Shown here: positions 1-7,027 of the stretch, one piece after another
How positions within the stretch are numbered: position 1 is the first letter of the stretch
Layout: each line of letters starts with the position of its first letter
DNA from: Dokdonella_A sp040005635
GTDB lineage: Bacteria; Pseudomonadota; Gammaproteobacteria; Xanthomonadales; Rhodanobacteraceae
Length of the DNA stretch: 19,382 nucleotides
Reading direction: 5' to 3'
NCBI GenBank assembly: GCA_040005635.1
Contig: JBDTYM010000075.1
Coordinates: 1 to 19,382, forward strand
The notes under the pieces: model-generated
The model's input: the letters and a program-made list of their open reading frames with translations, nothing else
The model's database searches: none
Told to the model about the DNA's origin: nothing
Program-made: the position numbers and the translations under genes

Positions 1-352
1 TGCTGATCGTATCGTTGGTGGTCTCGAACGAACCCTTGGCCAGCGAACCGATCGCCTCGGAGGTCTTCAGCGAGACGCCGAACACTTCCTGGCTGGTCGC
101 ATACAGCTTCTCGGCGCTTTCCTTGGCCAGCTGAACGCCCTTCGGCCAGATTGCCTTGACGCCTTCGAGGTCGCGCACTTCGGCGGCTTCGGACCAGAAA
201 TCGACCGACGCCTTGACGCGGTCTTCGAAGGTCTTCAGGTTCAGCTCGGTGATGCGCTCGAAGCTCGACAGCGCAAGACCCTGCGCCTTGACGAAAGCAT
301 CGGTGTAGCTCTTGCCGAGCGCGAGGGACTGGGTGTTGATCTGCTCGAACAT
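1..352 (-). CDS. Phasin family protein (3' end cut by window edge)
   Basis: Phasins are small amphipathic proteins that coat polyhydroxyalkanoate granules and control their number and size. The visible 117 residues begin MFEQINTQSLALGK and continue as an uninterrupted helical, Ala/Lys/Glu-rich protein with the typical phasin pattern (FERITELNLKTFEDRV, then a segment around SAEKLYATSQEVF). There is no signal peptide or membrane segment, as expected for a cytoplasmic granule-surface protein. The C-terminus lies off the left edge. The ATG at 352-350 is chosen because it is preceded by a GAGG Shine-Dalgarno 7 nt upstream (360-363) and by a good promoter. No PHA synthase is visible, so a PHA role is inferred from the family. 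Some phasin-like proteins serve as general granule or stress proteins. Confidence 0.85.
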   Translation of the reverse strand, partial: MFEQINTQSLALGKSYTDAFVKAQGLALSSFERITELNLKTFEDRVKASVDFWSEAAEVRDLEGVKAIWPKGVQLAKESAEKLYATSQEVFGVSLKTSEAIGSLAKGSFETTNDTIS

Positions 353-388
353 GGTGTTACCTCAGGGAATGCTTGGGAATGTGCGAGC

Positions 389-417
389 ATCCTAGCAAAG
401 GTTTTGCTGCGCCGCAA
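389..417 (-). promoter_or_regulatory. Sigma70-type promoter of the phasin gene
   Basis: Read on the minus strand there is a -35 box TTGCGG (417-412), a 17-nt spacer and a -10 box TAGGAT (394-389). Transcription would start about 30 nt before the phasin ATG, leaving room for the GAGG ribosome site. The region upstream (about 430-480) is locally AT-rich in a GC-rich genome, which also suits a promoter. Confidence 0.6.
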
Positions 418-420
418 CAA
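404..420. promoter_or_regulatory. TGC/GCA dyad overlapping the phasin -35 box (possible PhaR site)
   Basis: On the minus strand the sequence TTGTTGCGGCGCAGCAA is a 17-bp near-palindrome. TTG, TGCG, CGCA and CAA match symmetrically around a central base, and one position in each half is mismatched. It covers the phasin -35 hexamer completely. Phasin genes are commonly repressed by PhaR, which recognises TGC...GCA type dyads, so this is a candidate PhaR operator. The protein assignment is inference; the symmetry and its overlap with the promoter are seen directly. Confidence 0.45.
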
Positions 421-521
421 GTTGCAGGCATGAGAATTCGATAACCCTGCGTTATAAGGTCGTTAATTATTGCAGATCAATGACTTGCGGAAATCGCTGC
501 GCTTTGGCGCGGCGCGGTAAA

Positions 522-557
522 TTTGCCAGCCGTGCTGGTCAAAGATGGGCTGGCAAA
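522..557. terminator. Stem-loop between queD and the phasin promoter; possible queD terminator
   Basis: TTTGCCAGCC (522-531) and GGCTGGCAAA (548-557) form a perfect 10-bp inverted repeat with a 16-nt loop. It lies 54 nt downstream of the queD stop. Read in the queD direction, the stem ends in AAA followed by TTT, but there is no long U tract and the loop is large. It could be a weak intrinsic terminator or a protein-binding dyad. Apart from this and the phasin promoter, I see nothing coding in 353-611. Confidence 0.4.
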
Positions 558-611
558 CGGCTCGCGCACTGCATCTGGTAGATCCCCACCACGGCACGAC
601 GCGCAGCGGGT

Positions 612-977
612 TCAATCGTCGGTGGGCCCGGCGTAGCTGCACCTCGTCGTGCAGGTCTCGTGCACGACGATATGTGCAAGCAGCGACAAGCGCGGCTTCA
701 ATTCGGTCCAGATCCAGCGCGCGAGATTCTCACTGGTCGGATTACCGAGACCGGGAACGTCATTGAGGTAGTGGTGATCGAGCCGCTCGAACAGTGGTGC
801 GAACGCCGCCTTGATGTCGGCGTAGTCCATGACCCAGCCGAATTGCGGATCGAGCGGACCCCGCACATGCACTTCGATGCGAAAGGAGTGTCCGTGCAAC
901 CGCGCGCATTTATGCCCGGCCGGCACGTTCGGCAGGCGATGCGCCGCTTCGATCTGGAAGGTCTTGGAGATGTCCAT
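612..977 (-). CDS. queD: 6-carboxytetrahydropterin synthase QueD
   Basis: QueD converts 7,8-dihydroneopterin triphosphate to 6-carboxy-5,6,7,8-tetrahydropterin, the second step of the route to queuosine and other 7-deazaguanines; it is cytoplasmic. The 121-residue length is the normal bacterial size. The zinc-binding histidines are H13 (EAAHRL), H28 and H30 (RLHGH). The catalytic Cys is C24 (HKCARLHGH). The Asp/His pair is probably D51 (WVMDY) and H68 (LDHHYLND), and the substrate-anchoring Glu is E107 in HETCTTRC. The ATG at 977-975 has no clear Shine-Dalgarno. A TAAGAT hexamer about 12 nt upstream could serve a very short or leaderless transcript. No other queuosine gene is in view. A eukaryote-like PTPS activity is less likely, given the Cys and the short length. 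Confidence 0.93.
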   Translation of the reverse strand: MDISKTFQIEAAHRLPNVPAGHKCARLHGHSFRIEVHVRGPLDPQFGWVMDYADIKAAFAPLFERLDHHYLNDVPGLGNPTSENLARWIWTELKPRLSLLAHIVVHETCTTRCSYAGPTDD

Positions 978-1056
978 GGATACGCGAATCTTAGCAGGGC
1001 GTCGGCGCAGACTCGGCGCGGCCGCTCATCGATGCCTCCGCCGCAGGACCCATGCC

Positions 1057-1074
1057 CTTTGTCACGTGACGAAG
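1057..1074. promoter_or_regulatory. 18-bp near-perfect palindrome in the queD/tldD divergent region
   Basis: GTCACGTGAC (1061-1070) is a perfect 10-bp palindrome. It extends to CTT...AAG flanks with one mismatched pair, giving 18 bp of dyad symmetry. It sits between two divergent genes, 80 bp from queD and 72 bp from the TldD-type gene, where an operator for either would be expected. No regulator can be named. Otherwise the 978-1145 gap shows only the GGAGGGG ribosome site at 1134-1140. Confidence 0.35.
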
Positions 1075-1145
1075 CGTGCCGGCTCGGACAAGATCGGTGG
1101 AGCACGCTCCGTACAGCGCGCAAACCGACCCTCGGAGGGGACTCA

Positions 1146-2783
1146 ATGGACAGACGCGACTTTCTCAAGATCACCGGTGCCGGCCTCGGCAGCCTGACGA
1201 TTCCTTCCATCTACGGGCGCGCAGTCGCGGCCGAGGTCCTGCTCACCAAGATCGATGTAGCGACCAAGAAACGCCTCGCCGACGTCGCCCTGCATGCGGC
1301 GAAGTCCGGCGGCGCCAGCTATTGCGACGTGCGCATCGGACGCTACCTGCGCCAGTTCGTGATCACGCGCGAAGACAAGGTGCAGAACGTCGTCAATACT
1401 GAATCGAGCGGCATCGGCATCCGCGTGATCGCCAAGGGTTCCTGGGGTTTTGCGGCGACCAGCGACCTCTCCAACGAGGCCGTCGCCAAGGCCGCCGGCG
1501 AGGCGATCGCGATCGCCAAGGCGAACGCGCGCCTGCGCACCGAGCCGGTGCAGCTGGCGCCGACCAAGGGTGTCGGCGAAGTGTCGTGGACGACGCCGAT
1601 CATCAAGAACGCGATGGAAGTGCCGTTGAAGGACAAGGTCGACCTCCTGCTCGGCGTCAATGCGGCGGCAATGCAGGCCGGTGCGAGCTTCATCAACTCG
1701 ATCCTGTTCCTGGTCAACGAGCAGAAGTATTTCGCCTCCACCGACGGCTCCTACATCGACCAGGACGTGCATCGCATCTGGGCGCCGATGCAGGTGACCG
1801 CGGTCGACCAGAAGACCGGCAAGTTCCGCATCCGTGCCGGCCTCTCCGCGCCGCGCGGAATGGGCTTCGAATATCTCGACGGCAAGGCGGAGGACAAGAT
1901 CACCTTGCCGGGCGGCGCGGTCGTCTACCGCGATTCCTACGACATGAAGGAAGACGCGATCGCCGCCGCCAAGCAGGCGAAGGAGAAGCTCACCGCGCAA
2001 TCGGTGAAGCCGGGCAAATACGACCTCATGCTCGATCCGTCTCACCTGTGGCTGACGATCCACGAATCGGTCGGCCATCCGACCGAACTCGACCGTGTGC
2101 TCGGCTACGAGGCGAACTACGCCGGCACCAGTTTCGCGACGATCGACAAGTGGAAGTCGAAGGACTTCAAGTACGGCAGCGACAAGGTGACGATATTCGC
2201 CGACAAGGTGCAGAAGGGCACGCTGGGCGCCGTCGGCTACGACGACGAAGGCATCAAGACGCAGCGCTGGGATCTGATCAAGGACGGCGTACTGGTCAAC
2301 TACCAGGTCATCCGCGATCAGGCGCACATCCTTGGCCTGAAGGAATCGCAGGGCTGCTGCTATGCGGACAACTGGTCCAGCGTTCAATTCCAGCGCATGG
2401 CGAACGTATCGCTCGCGCCCGGCAAGGACAAGCTGTCGCCGGACGACATGATCAAGAACATCGAGAACGGCATCTACATCGTCGGCGACGGTTCGTTCTC
2501 GATCGACCAGCAACGCTACAACGCGCAGTTCGGCGGCCAGCTGTTCTACGAGATCAAGAACGGCAAGGTCACCCAGCCGCTCGAGGACGTCGCCTACCAG
2601 ATCCGCACGCCGGAATTCTGGAATTCCTGTGCGGCAGTCTGCGATCAGGGCGACTTCCGCTTCGGCGGTTCGTTCTTCGATGGCAAGGGCCAGCCGGGCC
2701 AGGTATCGGCCGTGTCGCATGGATCGAGCACCGCGCGCTTCAATGGCGCCAACGTCATCAACACTGCGCGCAGCCTCGGCTGA
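1146..2783 (+). CDS. TldD/PmbA family metallopeptidase with Tat signal peptide
   Basis: This is the catalytic-type subunit of a TldD/TldE peptidase. The family forms heterodimers that degrade unfolded peptides and, in E. coli, mature microcin B17 and process CcdA. The 545-residue product carries the zinc motif HESVGH at residues 306-310/311 (HExxxH), the TldD active-site signature. The N-terminus is MDRRDFLKITGAG, followed by a hydrophobic stretch and AVAAE. This is a clear twin-arginine signal, so a folded, metal-loaded protein is probably exported. Cytosolic TldD has no such leader. The start follows GGAGGGG 5 nt upstream; the frame stays open further upstream only as GC-rich noise. The C-terminal region reads GKGQPGQVSAVSHGSS, and I could not place an obvious third-ligand Cys there. 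The next gene, 21 nt downstream, is the TldE-type partner. Confidence 0.9.
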   Translation: MDRRDFLKITGAGLGSLTIPSIYGRAVAAEVLLTKIDVATKKRLADVALHAAKSGGASYCDVRIGRYLRQFVITREDKVQNVVNTESSGIGIRVIAKGSWGFAATSDLSNEAVAKAAGEAIAIAKANARLRTEPVQLAPTKGVGEVSWTTPIIKNAMEVPLKDKVDLLLGVNAAAMQAGASFINSILFLVNEQKYFASTDGSYIDQDVHRIWAPMQVTAVDQKTGKFRIRAGLSAPRGMGFEYLDGKAEDKITLPGGAVVYRDSYDMKEDAIAAAKQAKEKLTAQSVKPGKYDLMLDPSHLWLTIHESVGHPTELDRVLGYEANYAGTSFATIDKWKSKDFKYGSDKVTIFADKVQKGTLGAVGYDDEGIKTQRWDLIKDGVLVNYQVIRDQAHILGLKESQGCCYADNWSSVQFQRMANVSLAPGKDKLSPDDMIKNIENGIYIVGDGSFSIDQQRYNAQFGGQLFYEIKNGKVTQPLEDVAYQIRTPEFWNSCAAVCDQGDFRFGGSFFDGKGQPGQVSAVSHGSSTARFNGANVINTARSLG

Positions 2784-2804
2784 CGACGGGCGGAGAAATC
2801 AACA

Positions 2805-4139
2805 ATGAGCATGTATACCGAGCAAGAAGCCAAGGCGATCCTCGACAAGGCGATCAAGGCGTCGAAAGCTGATCAGTGCACAGCGACACTGACCGGCGCG
2901 AGCGGCGGCAACATCCGCTATGCGCTCAACAGCGTATCGACCAGTGGTTACGTCAGCGACGCCGATCTCGCGATCGAAGTCGCGTTCGGCAAGCGCATTG
3001 GCACCGCCACGATCAATGCGTTCGATGACAAGTCGATCGAAGCCGTCGTGCGCCGCGCCGAGGAACTGGCCCAGCTCGCTCCCGAGAATCCGGAGTTCGT
3101 GCCGGCGATCGAAAAGCAGACCTACAAGCCGACCGGCACCTTCATCGGGAAGACCGCGGCGGTCACGCCGGAGTATCGCGCCCAAGTCGCCGCAGACTGC
3201 ATCGAACCCTGTCGCAAGGACAAGCTCGTCGCGGCTGGCTTTTTCACCGATACGCAGAACTTTGCCGCGATCGCCAACAGCAAGGGCAACTTCGGTTACC
3301 AGACTGCCACTGGCATGGACTTCACCTGCACGGTGCGCACCGGCGACGGTCACGGCTCCGGCTGGGTCGCGCGCAATCTGGCCGATATTGGCAAGTTCGA
3401 CGCCAAGAGCGACATCAAGACGGCCATCCAGAAGGCCAAGGGTTCGGCCGATGCGAAAGCGCTGGAGCCCGGAAAATACACGGTCATCATGGAGCCAGCG
3501 GCAACCGCAGGCCTCATCTCGTTCATGATGTTCGGCTTCGACGCGCGTCAGGCCGACGAGGGCCGCAGCTTCCTGTCGAAGAAAGGCGGTGGCAACAAGC
3601 TCGGCGAGAAATTGTTCGACGAACGCGTGACTCTTTACGCGGACCCGTGGGACGCCGAAGCCGCGGTATTGCCGTGGGACAACGACGGCCTCGCACGCGA
3701 GCGCATGCCGATCATCACCAAGGGCAAGGTCGACTTTCTGCAGTACTCGCGCTACTGGGCGCAGAAGCAAGGCAAGAAGGCGATCGGCCAGCCGGGCAAC
3801 CTGATCATGGTCGGTGGCGACAAGTCGACCATGGATCTGGTCAAGGGCACCAAGAAAGGCGTGCTCGTCACGCGCACCTGGTACATCCGTCTCGTCGATC
3901 CGCAAACGGTGCTGCTGACCGGCCTCACGCGTGACGGCACGTTCTACATCGAGAACGGCGAGATCAAGTATCCCATCAAGAATTTCCGCTTCAACGAATC
4001 GCCGGCGATCATGCTCAACAACATCGAGGAGATCGGCAAGCCGGTCCGCGTTGGCGACGACGAATCGCCGTTCGTCATGATGATTCCGCCGATGAAGGTG
4101 CGCGATTTCACCTTCTCGTCGCTATCCGACGCGGTGTAG
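2805..4139 (+). CDS. TldE/PmbA-type partner of the TldD metallopeptidase
   Basis: This 444-residue protein matches the usual PmbA/TldE length. It shows the family C-terminus: a TDGTF-like turn (RDGTFYIENGEIKYP), then NFRFNESP, and a final VRDFTFSSLSDAV. It has no HExxxH motif, as expected for the non-catalytic TldE half that completes the cleft of the heterodimer. There is no Tat or Sec signal (MSMYTEQEAKAILDKAI), in contrast to its partner upstream. The ATG at 2805 has a GGAG 9 nt upstream. A second ATG two codons later is possible. The gene starts 21 nt after the TldD-type stop, so the two are surely co-transcribed. Its substrate is unknown; no RiPP precursor or toxin-antitoxin gene is visible nearby. 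Confidence 0.88.
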   Translation: MSMYTEQEAKAILDKAIKASKADQCTATLTGASGGNIRYALNSVSTSGYVSDADLAIEVAFGKRIGTATINAFDDKSIEAVVRRAEELAQLAPENPEFVPAIEKQTYKPTGTFIGKTAAVTPEYRAQVAADCIEPCRKDKLVAAGFFTDTQNFAAIANSKGNFGYQTATGMDFTCTVRTGDGHGSGWVARNLADIGKFDAKSDIKTAIQKAKGSADAKALEPGKYTVIMEPAATAGLISFMMFGFDARQADEGRSFLSKKGGGNKLGEKLFDERVTLYADPWDAEAAVLPWDNDGLARERMPIITKGKVDFLQYSRYWAQKQGKKAIGQPGNLIMVGGDKSTMDLVKGTKKGVLVTRTWYIRLVDPQTVLLTGLTRDGTFYIENGEIKYPIKNFRFNESPAIMLNNIEEIGKPVRVGDDESPFVMMIPPMKVRDFTFSSLSDAV

Positions 4140-4149
4140 ATCTTTTCCT

Positions 4150-4282
4150 TCTCCCCGCGGGGGAAGGTGCCCGAAGGGCGGATGAGGGAAGTGTGCTGCA
4201 CGCTGAATGTTGGATCCATGCGTGGGCAAGCTTCCCTCATCCGGCGCTCCGCGCCACTTTCTCCCGGCCGGAGAGGGGAAGC
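4150..4282. repeat. Inverted pair of REP-like intergenic palindromic repeats
   Basis: The gap between the TldE-type and DUF4159 genes consists mostly of two inverted copies of a 45-50 bp unit. The first (about 4148-4191) runs CTTCTCCCC...GGATGAGGGAAG. The second (about 4231-4280), read on the other strand, runs CTTCCCCTCTCC...GGATGAGGGAAG. The 12-bp ends, 4180-4191 and 4231-4242, are perfectly complementary, with about 39 nt between them. Each unit is also internally palindromic (CCCCGCGGGG; CTCCCGGCCGGAG). This is the architecture of REP/BIME-type elements scattered through proteobacterial genomes. It may stabilise the upstream mRNA or attenuate transcription. Its right end, GAGAGGGGAAG, doubles as the ribosome site of the next gene. 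Confidence 0.7.
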
Positions 4283-4283
4283 C

Positions 4284-4997
4284 ATGACGATGACCCGCGC
4301 TGAATTTCTCCGCTTTGTCGTTGCCGGATTCGCCGGCGCCGCACTGGCCCCCGCCGCCAGGCGCGCGCGCGCGGCCGACGCTGCGTATGATTTCTGGTTC
4401 ACGCGCTTGATGTACGACTCCGGTGACTGGGATGTCGACCAGCGCATGCCGTCGAACCTGCTCGACGCGTTGATCCAGTACACGACCCTGCGCGTCGACA
4501 CGCGCGAACGCGTGCTGCCGCTTGCCGATGCGCGCATGCTGACGCAGCCGTTCTGCTACATGGCAGGCCACAAGCTGGTCGAATTCAATCCGGACGAGCG
4601 CCGCAACTTCGAACGCTACGTGCGCAACGGCGGCTTCGTGCTCGTCGACGACTGCAACCACGACATCGACGGCCTCTTCGCGAAATCGTTCGAGCGTGAG
4701 ATGGCTTCGATCTTCGGCGACGACGCGCTGAAGAAGCTGCCGAAAAAGCATCCGGTCTTCGACAGCTTCTTCAAGTTCGACGGGCCGCCGGCGACGACAT
4801 TCGAACTCAACGGCTGGGGCGACGACCTCGTGCATGAATATCTCAAGGGCGTCGAGATCGACGGCCGTCTCGGTGTGCTCTACAGCAACAAGGACTATGG
4901 CTGCGAATGGGACTACGACTGGCGCAACAAGCGCTGGTTGGCCGAGGACAACACGAAATTCGCGGTCAACGTCGTGGTGTATGCGTTGACGGCCTGA
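4284..4997 (+). CDS. DUF4159 domain protein, probably exported
   Basis: The 237-residue product matches the DUF4159 type often encoded beside MoxR/DUF58/BatA genes; its biochemical role is unknown. It opens with MTMTRAEFLRFVVAGFAGAAL and a run ending ARAADA, a signal peptide with a plausible AxA cleavage site. The TRAEFLR segment looks like a twin-arginine box whose second Arg is Ala, so Sec export or loss of Tat export are both possible. The mature part has the family-like features LVDDCNH and the tail YDWRNKRWLAEDNTKFAVNVVVYAL. I start at 4284 because GAGAGGGG lies just upstream; the longer frame from 4167 runs through the repeat element. In some alphaproteobacteria DUF4159 is fused to a BatA-type protein, which supports joint function with the genes downstream. 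Confidence 0.8.
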   Translation: MTMTRAEFLRFVVAGFAGAALAPAARRARAADAAYDFWFTRLMYDSGDWDVDQRMPSNLLDALIQYTTLRVDTRERVLPLADARMLTQPFCYMAGHKLVEFNPDERRNFERYVRNGGFVLVDDCNHDIDGLFAKSFEREMASIFGDDALKKLPKKHPVFDSFFKFDGPPATTFELNGWGDDLVHEYLKGVEIDGRLGVLYSNKDYGCEWDYDWRNKRWLAEDNTKFAVNVVVYALTA

Positions 4998-5055
4998 CGA
5001 TTGACCAGCCAAAGATTCAGTCTTCTTCTTCATCCTATTCCGGTACCCGATCGAC

Positions 5056-6042
5056 ATGAGTGACGAACACGCCGTGCAGCAACAACTCGACCGCCTTACC
5101 GCACTGCGCGACGCGATCGCGCAGGTCATCGTCGGTCAGCGCGAGGTCGTCGAGCAGTTGCTGATCGGCCTGCTGGCCGGCGGCCACTGCCTGCTCGAGG
5201 GCGTGCCGGGTCTCGGCAAGACCTTGCTCGTGCGTTCGCTCGGGCAAGCGCTTGCGCTCGATTTCCGCCGCATCCAGTTCACGCCGGATCTGATGCCGAG
5301 CGACATCGTCGGCACCGAGATCCTCGAGGAGGATCACGGCACCGGCAAACGTTATTTCAAGTTCCAGCAGGGTCCGGTGTTCACCAATCTGCTGCTCGCC
5401 GACGAGCTCAACCGCACGCCGCCGAAGACGCAGTCGGCACTGCTCGAAGCGATGCAGGAACGCACCATCAGTTATGCCGGCACCACGCACGTATTGCCGC
5501 AACCGTTCTTCGTGCTGGCGACGCAGAACCCACTCGAGCAGGCCGGCACCTATCCTTTGCCGGAAGCGCAGCTCGATCGCTTCCTGCTGCACATCCGCGT
5601 CGACTATCCGGACGAGTCGGAGGAGCGCGCGATCCTTGCTCAGACGACCGGCAGCACCAGCAGCCGTATCGATGCGGTGATGCGTGGCGATGAAGTCATC
5701 GCCTTGCAGAAGCTCACGCGCGACGTCCACGTCGGCGACGATCTGCTCGCTTGGATCACGCGCCTCGTGCGCGCCTCGCGCCCACAGACCAGCGCGATCG
5801 CTCAAGTGCGCGAATGGGTGCGCTGGGGTGCCGGTCCGCGCGCGGGCCAGTCGCTGGTGCTCGCGGCGAAGGCGCGGGCGTTGCTGCAAGGTCGATTCGC
5901 GGCGACGCGCGACGACGTCAAGGTGCTCGCTGCGCCGGTGCTGCGGCATCGTCTGCTGCTGTCATTCGCTGCCGAGGCCGAACAGCGCAGCAGCGACGAT
6001 GTCGTTGCGGCCTTGCTGAAGTCGGTGCCGTTCCCGGCTTGA
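5056..6042 (+). CDS. MoxR family AAA+ ATPase
   Basis: MoxR proteins are cytoplasmic hexameric AAA+ ATPases that act as chaperones or insertases on partner proteins, usually with a VWA/DUF58 adaptor encoded next door. All ATPase motifs are present in 328 residues: Walker A GVPGLGKT (49-56), Walker B LLLADELNR (112-120), sensor 1 ATQNP (155-159) and the LPEAQLDRF box with its arginine (R175). The C-terminal lid domain follows, with APVLRHRLLLSF near the end. The ATG at 5056 has no strong Shine-Dalgarno, and the 58-nt gap before it holds a pyrimidine run but no clear promoter. Seven nucleotides separate its stop from the DUF58 GTG. It probably powers assembly or maturation of the membrane proteins encoded next. 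Confidence 0.93.
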   Translation: MSDEHAVQQQLDRLTALRDAIAQVIVGQREVVEQLLIGLLAGGHCLLEGVPGLGKTLLVRSLGQALALDFRRIQFTPDLMPSDIVGTEILEEDHGTGKRYFKFQQGPVFTNLLLADELNRTPPKTQSALLEAMQERTISYAGTTHVLPQPFFVLATQNPLEQAGTYPLPEAQLDRFLLHIRVDYPDESEERAILAQTTGSTSSRIDAVMRGDEVIALQKLTRDVHVGDDLLAWITRLVRASRPQTSAIAQVREWVRWGAGPRAGQSLVLAAKARALLQGRFAATRDDVKVLAAPVLRHRLLLSFAAEAEQRSSDDVVAALLKSVPFPA

Positions 6043-6049
6043 GGGACGC

Positions 6050-7027
6050 GTGAACGACGAACCGCAGCCGCCGGACCCGGTCGCGCCCGATTCAATCCGG
6101 CCTGATCCAAACCGGCTTGATCCAAACCGGCCCGATTCAATCCGGCCCGATCCGATCCCGCCCGATCTGCGCGCGCGTCTGCGCGGCCTGCGTCTGCGCG
6201 CGCGCAACAGCGCCGGCGGCGACGGGCTCGGCCAGCATGCGAGCCGCAGCCGCGGTGCCGGACTCGAGTTCGCGCAGTACCGCGCCTACGAACCGGGTGA
6301 CGAGTTGCGCCGCATCGACTGGAAGCTGTATGCACGATCGGACCGCTACTTCGTGCGTGAGGCCGAGCGCGACAGTCCGCTGACCGCGTGGCTGATCATC
6401 GACGCGAGCGCCTCGATGCGCCAGGCCGACGCCGCGCGCAAGGATTTCTGCAAACTCGATGCGGCGAAGGCGCTGGCCGCCTGCGTGATCGAACTCGCCC
6501 TGAGCCAGGGCGATCGCTTCGGCGTGATTGCGCTGACCGCGCCGGCGCCGCTGTTGATTCCGGCCGGCATTGGCCCGCGCCAGCGCGATCGCTGCCGGCT
6601 CGAACTCGCGCGACTGCGCGCGAACGGAAGCTGGCCCGATGTCGGCGCGTTGCGCCCGCTGTGGGAACGCATTCGGCCCGATTCGCTCGTCGTCATGCTG
6701 TCCGATTTCTTCGACGAAGCCAGCGCCGATCTCGCCATCCGTCTGGCGGCGGCGCGGCGCGAAGTACTGAGCGTGCAATTGCTGAGCGCGGAAGAACGCG
6801 ATTTTCCGTTCACCGGAGGACATCGCTTCCGCGATCCGGAAACCGGTGCCGAGCGCCGCGTCGACGCGGCGGCCGTGCGCAAGAACTTTCTCGAGCAATT
6901 TGCCGCCGCGCGCGCGCAGTTGGCGCGGCGCCTGGTCGCAAGCGGTATCCGCCACACCGAATACGTGCTCGACCAAGCGCTCGATGCGCCGTTGCGATTC
7001 TTCTTCGAGCAAGGCGGTAGCCGATGA
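6050..7027 (+). CDS. DUF58 domain protein with pentapeptide-repeat N-terminus
   Basis: DUF58 proteins are the usual partners of MoxR ATPases and contain a VWA-like fold. The diagnostic segment RAYEPGDELRRIDWKLYARSDR (residues about 78-99, cited in part) is present. A metal-binding MIDAS motif DASAS follows at 118-122, with a probable third loop at LSDFFDE. There is no signal peptide, so it is cytoplasmic. The GTG start at 6050 is preceded by GAGGG overlapping the moxR stop. No ATG occurs before the conserved domain. Residues 8-40 are unusual: a Pro/Asp-rich run of five-residue units such as PDSIR and PDPNR, encoded by 15-bp tandem repeats. Its stop overlaps the next start (ATGA), indicating translational coupling. 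Confidence 0.9.
   Translation: MNDEPQPPDPVAPDSIRPDPNRLDPNRPDSIRPDPIPPDLRARLRGLRLRARNSAGGDGLGQHASRSRGAGLEFAQYRAYEPGDELRRIDWKLYARSDRYFVREAERDSPLTAWLIIDASASMRQADAARKDFCKLDAAKALAACVIELALSQGDRFGVIALTAPAPLLIPAGIGPRQRDRCRLELARLRANGSWPDVGALRPLWERIRPDSLVVMLSDFFDEASADLAIRLAAARREVLSVQLLSAEERDFPFTGGHRFRDPETGAERRVDAAAVRKNFLEQFAAARAQLARRLVASGIRHTEYVLDQALDAPLRFFFEQGGSR
6086..6160 (+). repeat. Five tandem 15-bp repeats inside the DUF58 gene
   Basis: Units start at 6086, 6101, 6116, 6131 and 6146. Units 1 and 4 are identical (CCCGATTCAATCCGG). Units 2 and 3 are nearly identical (YYTGATCCAAACCGG). Unit 5 has diverged, and a degenerate copy precedes the array at 6071. They keep the reading frame and encode pentapeptides of the form P-D-x-x-R. 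Near-identity at the DNA level implies recent slippage or expansion. Confidence 0.85.

Noticed and set aside
660..1145. 162-codon upstream extension of the TldD-type frame
   Set aside because: It runs antisense through queD, has no family resemblance, and the ATG at 1146 has both a strong Shine-Dalgarno and the Tat leader.
1143..2720. 525-codon open frame antisense to the TldD-type gene
   Set aside because: Arg/Val/Leu/Asp-rich mirror of a GC-rich coding strand; no motif, and the plus-strand protein has a clear family match.
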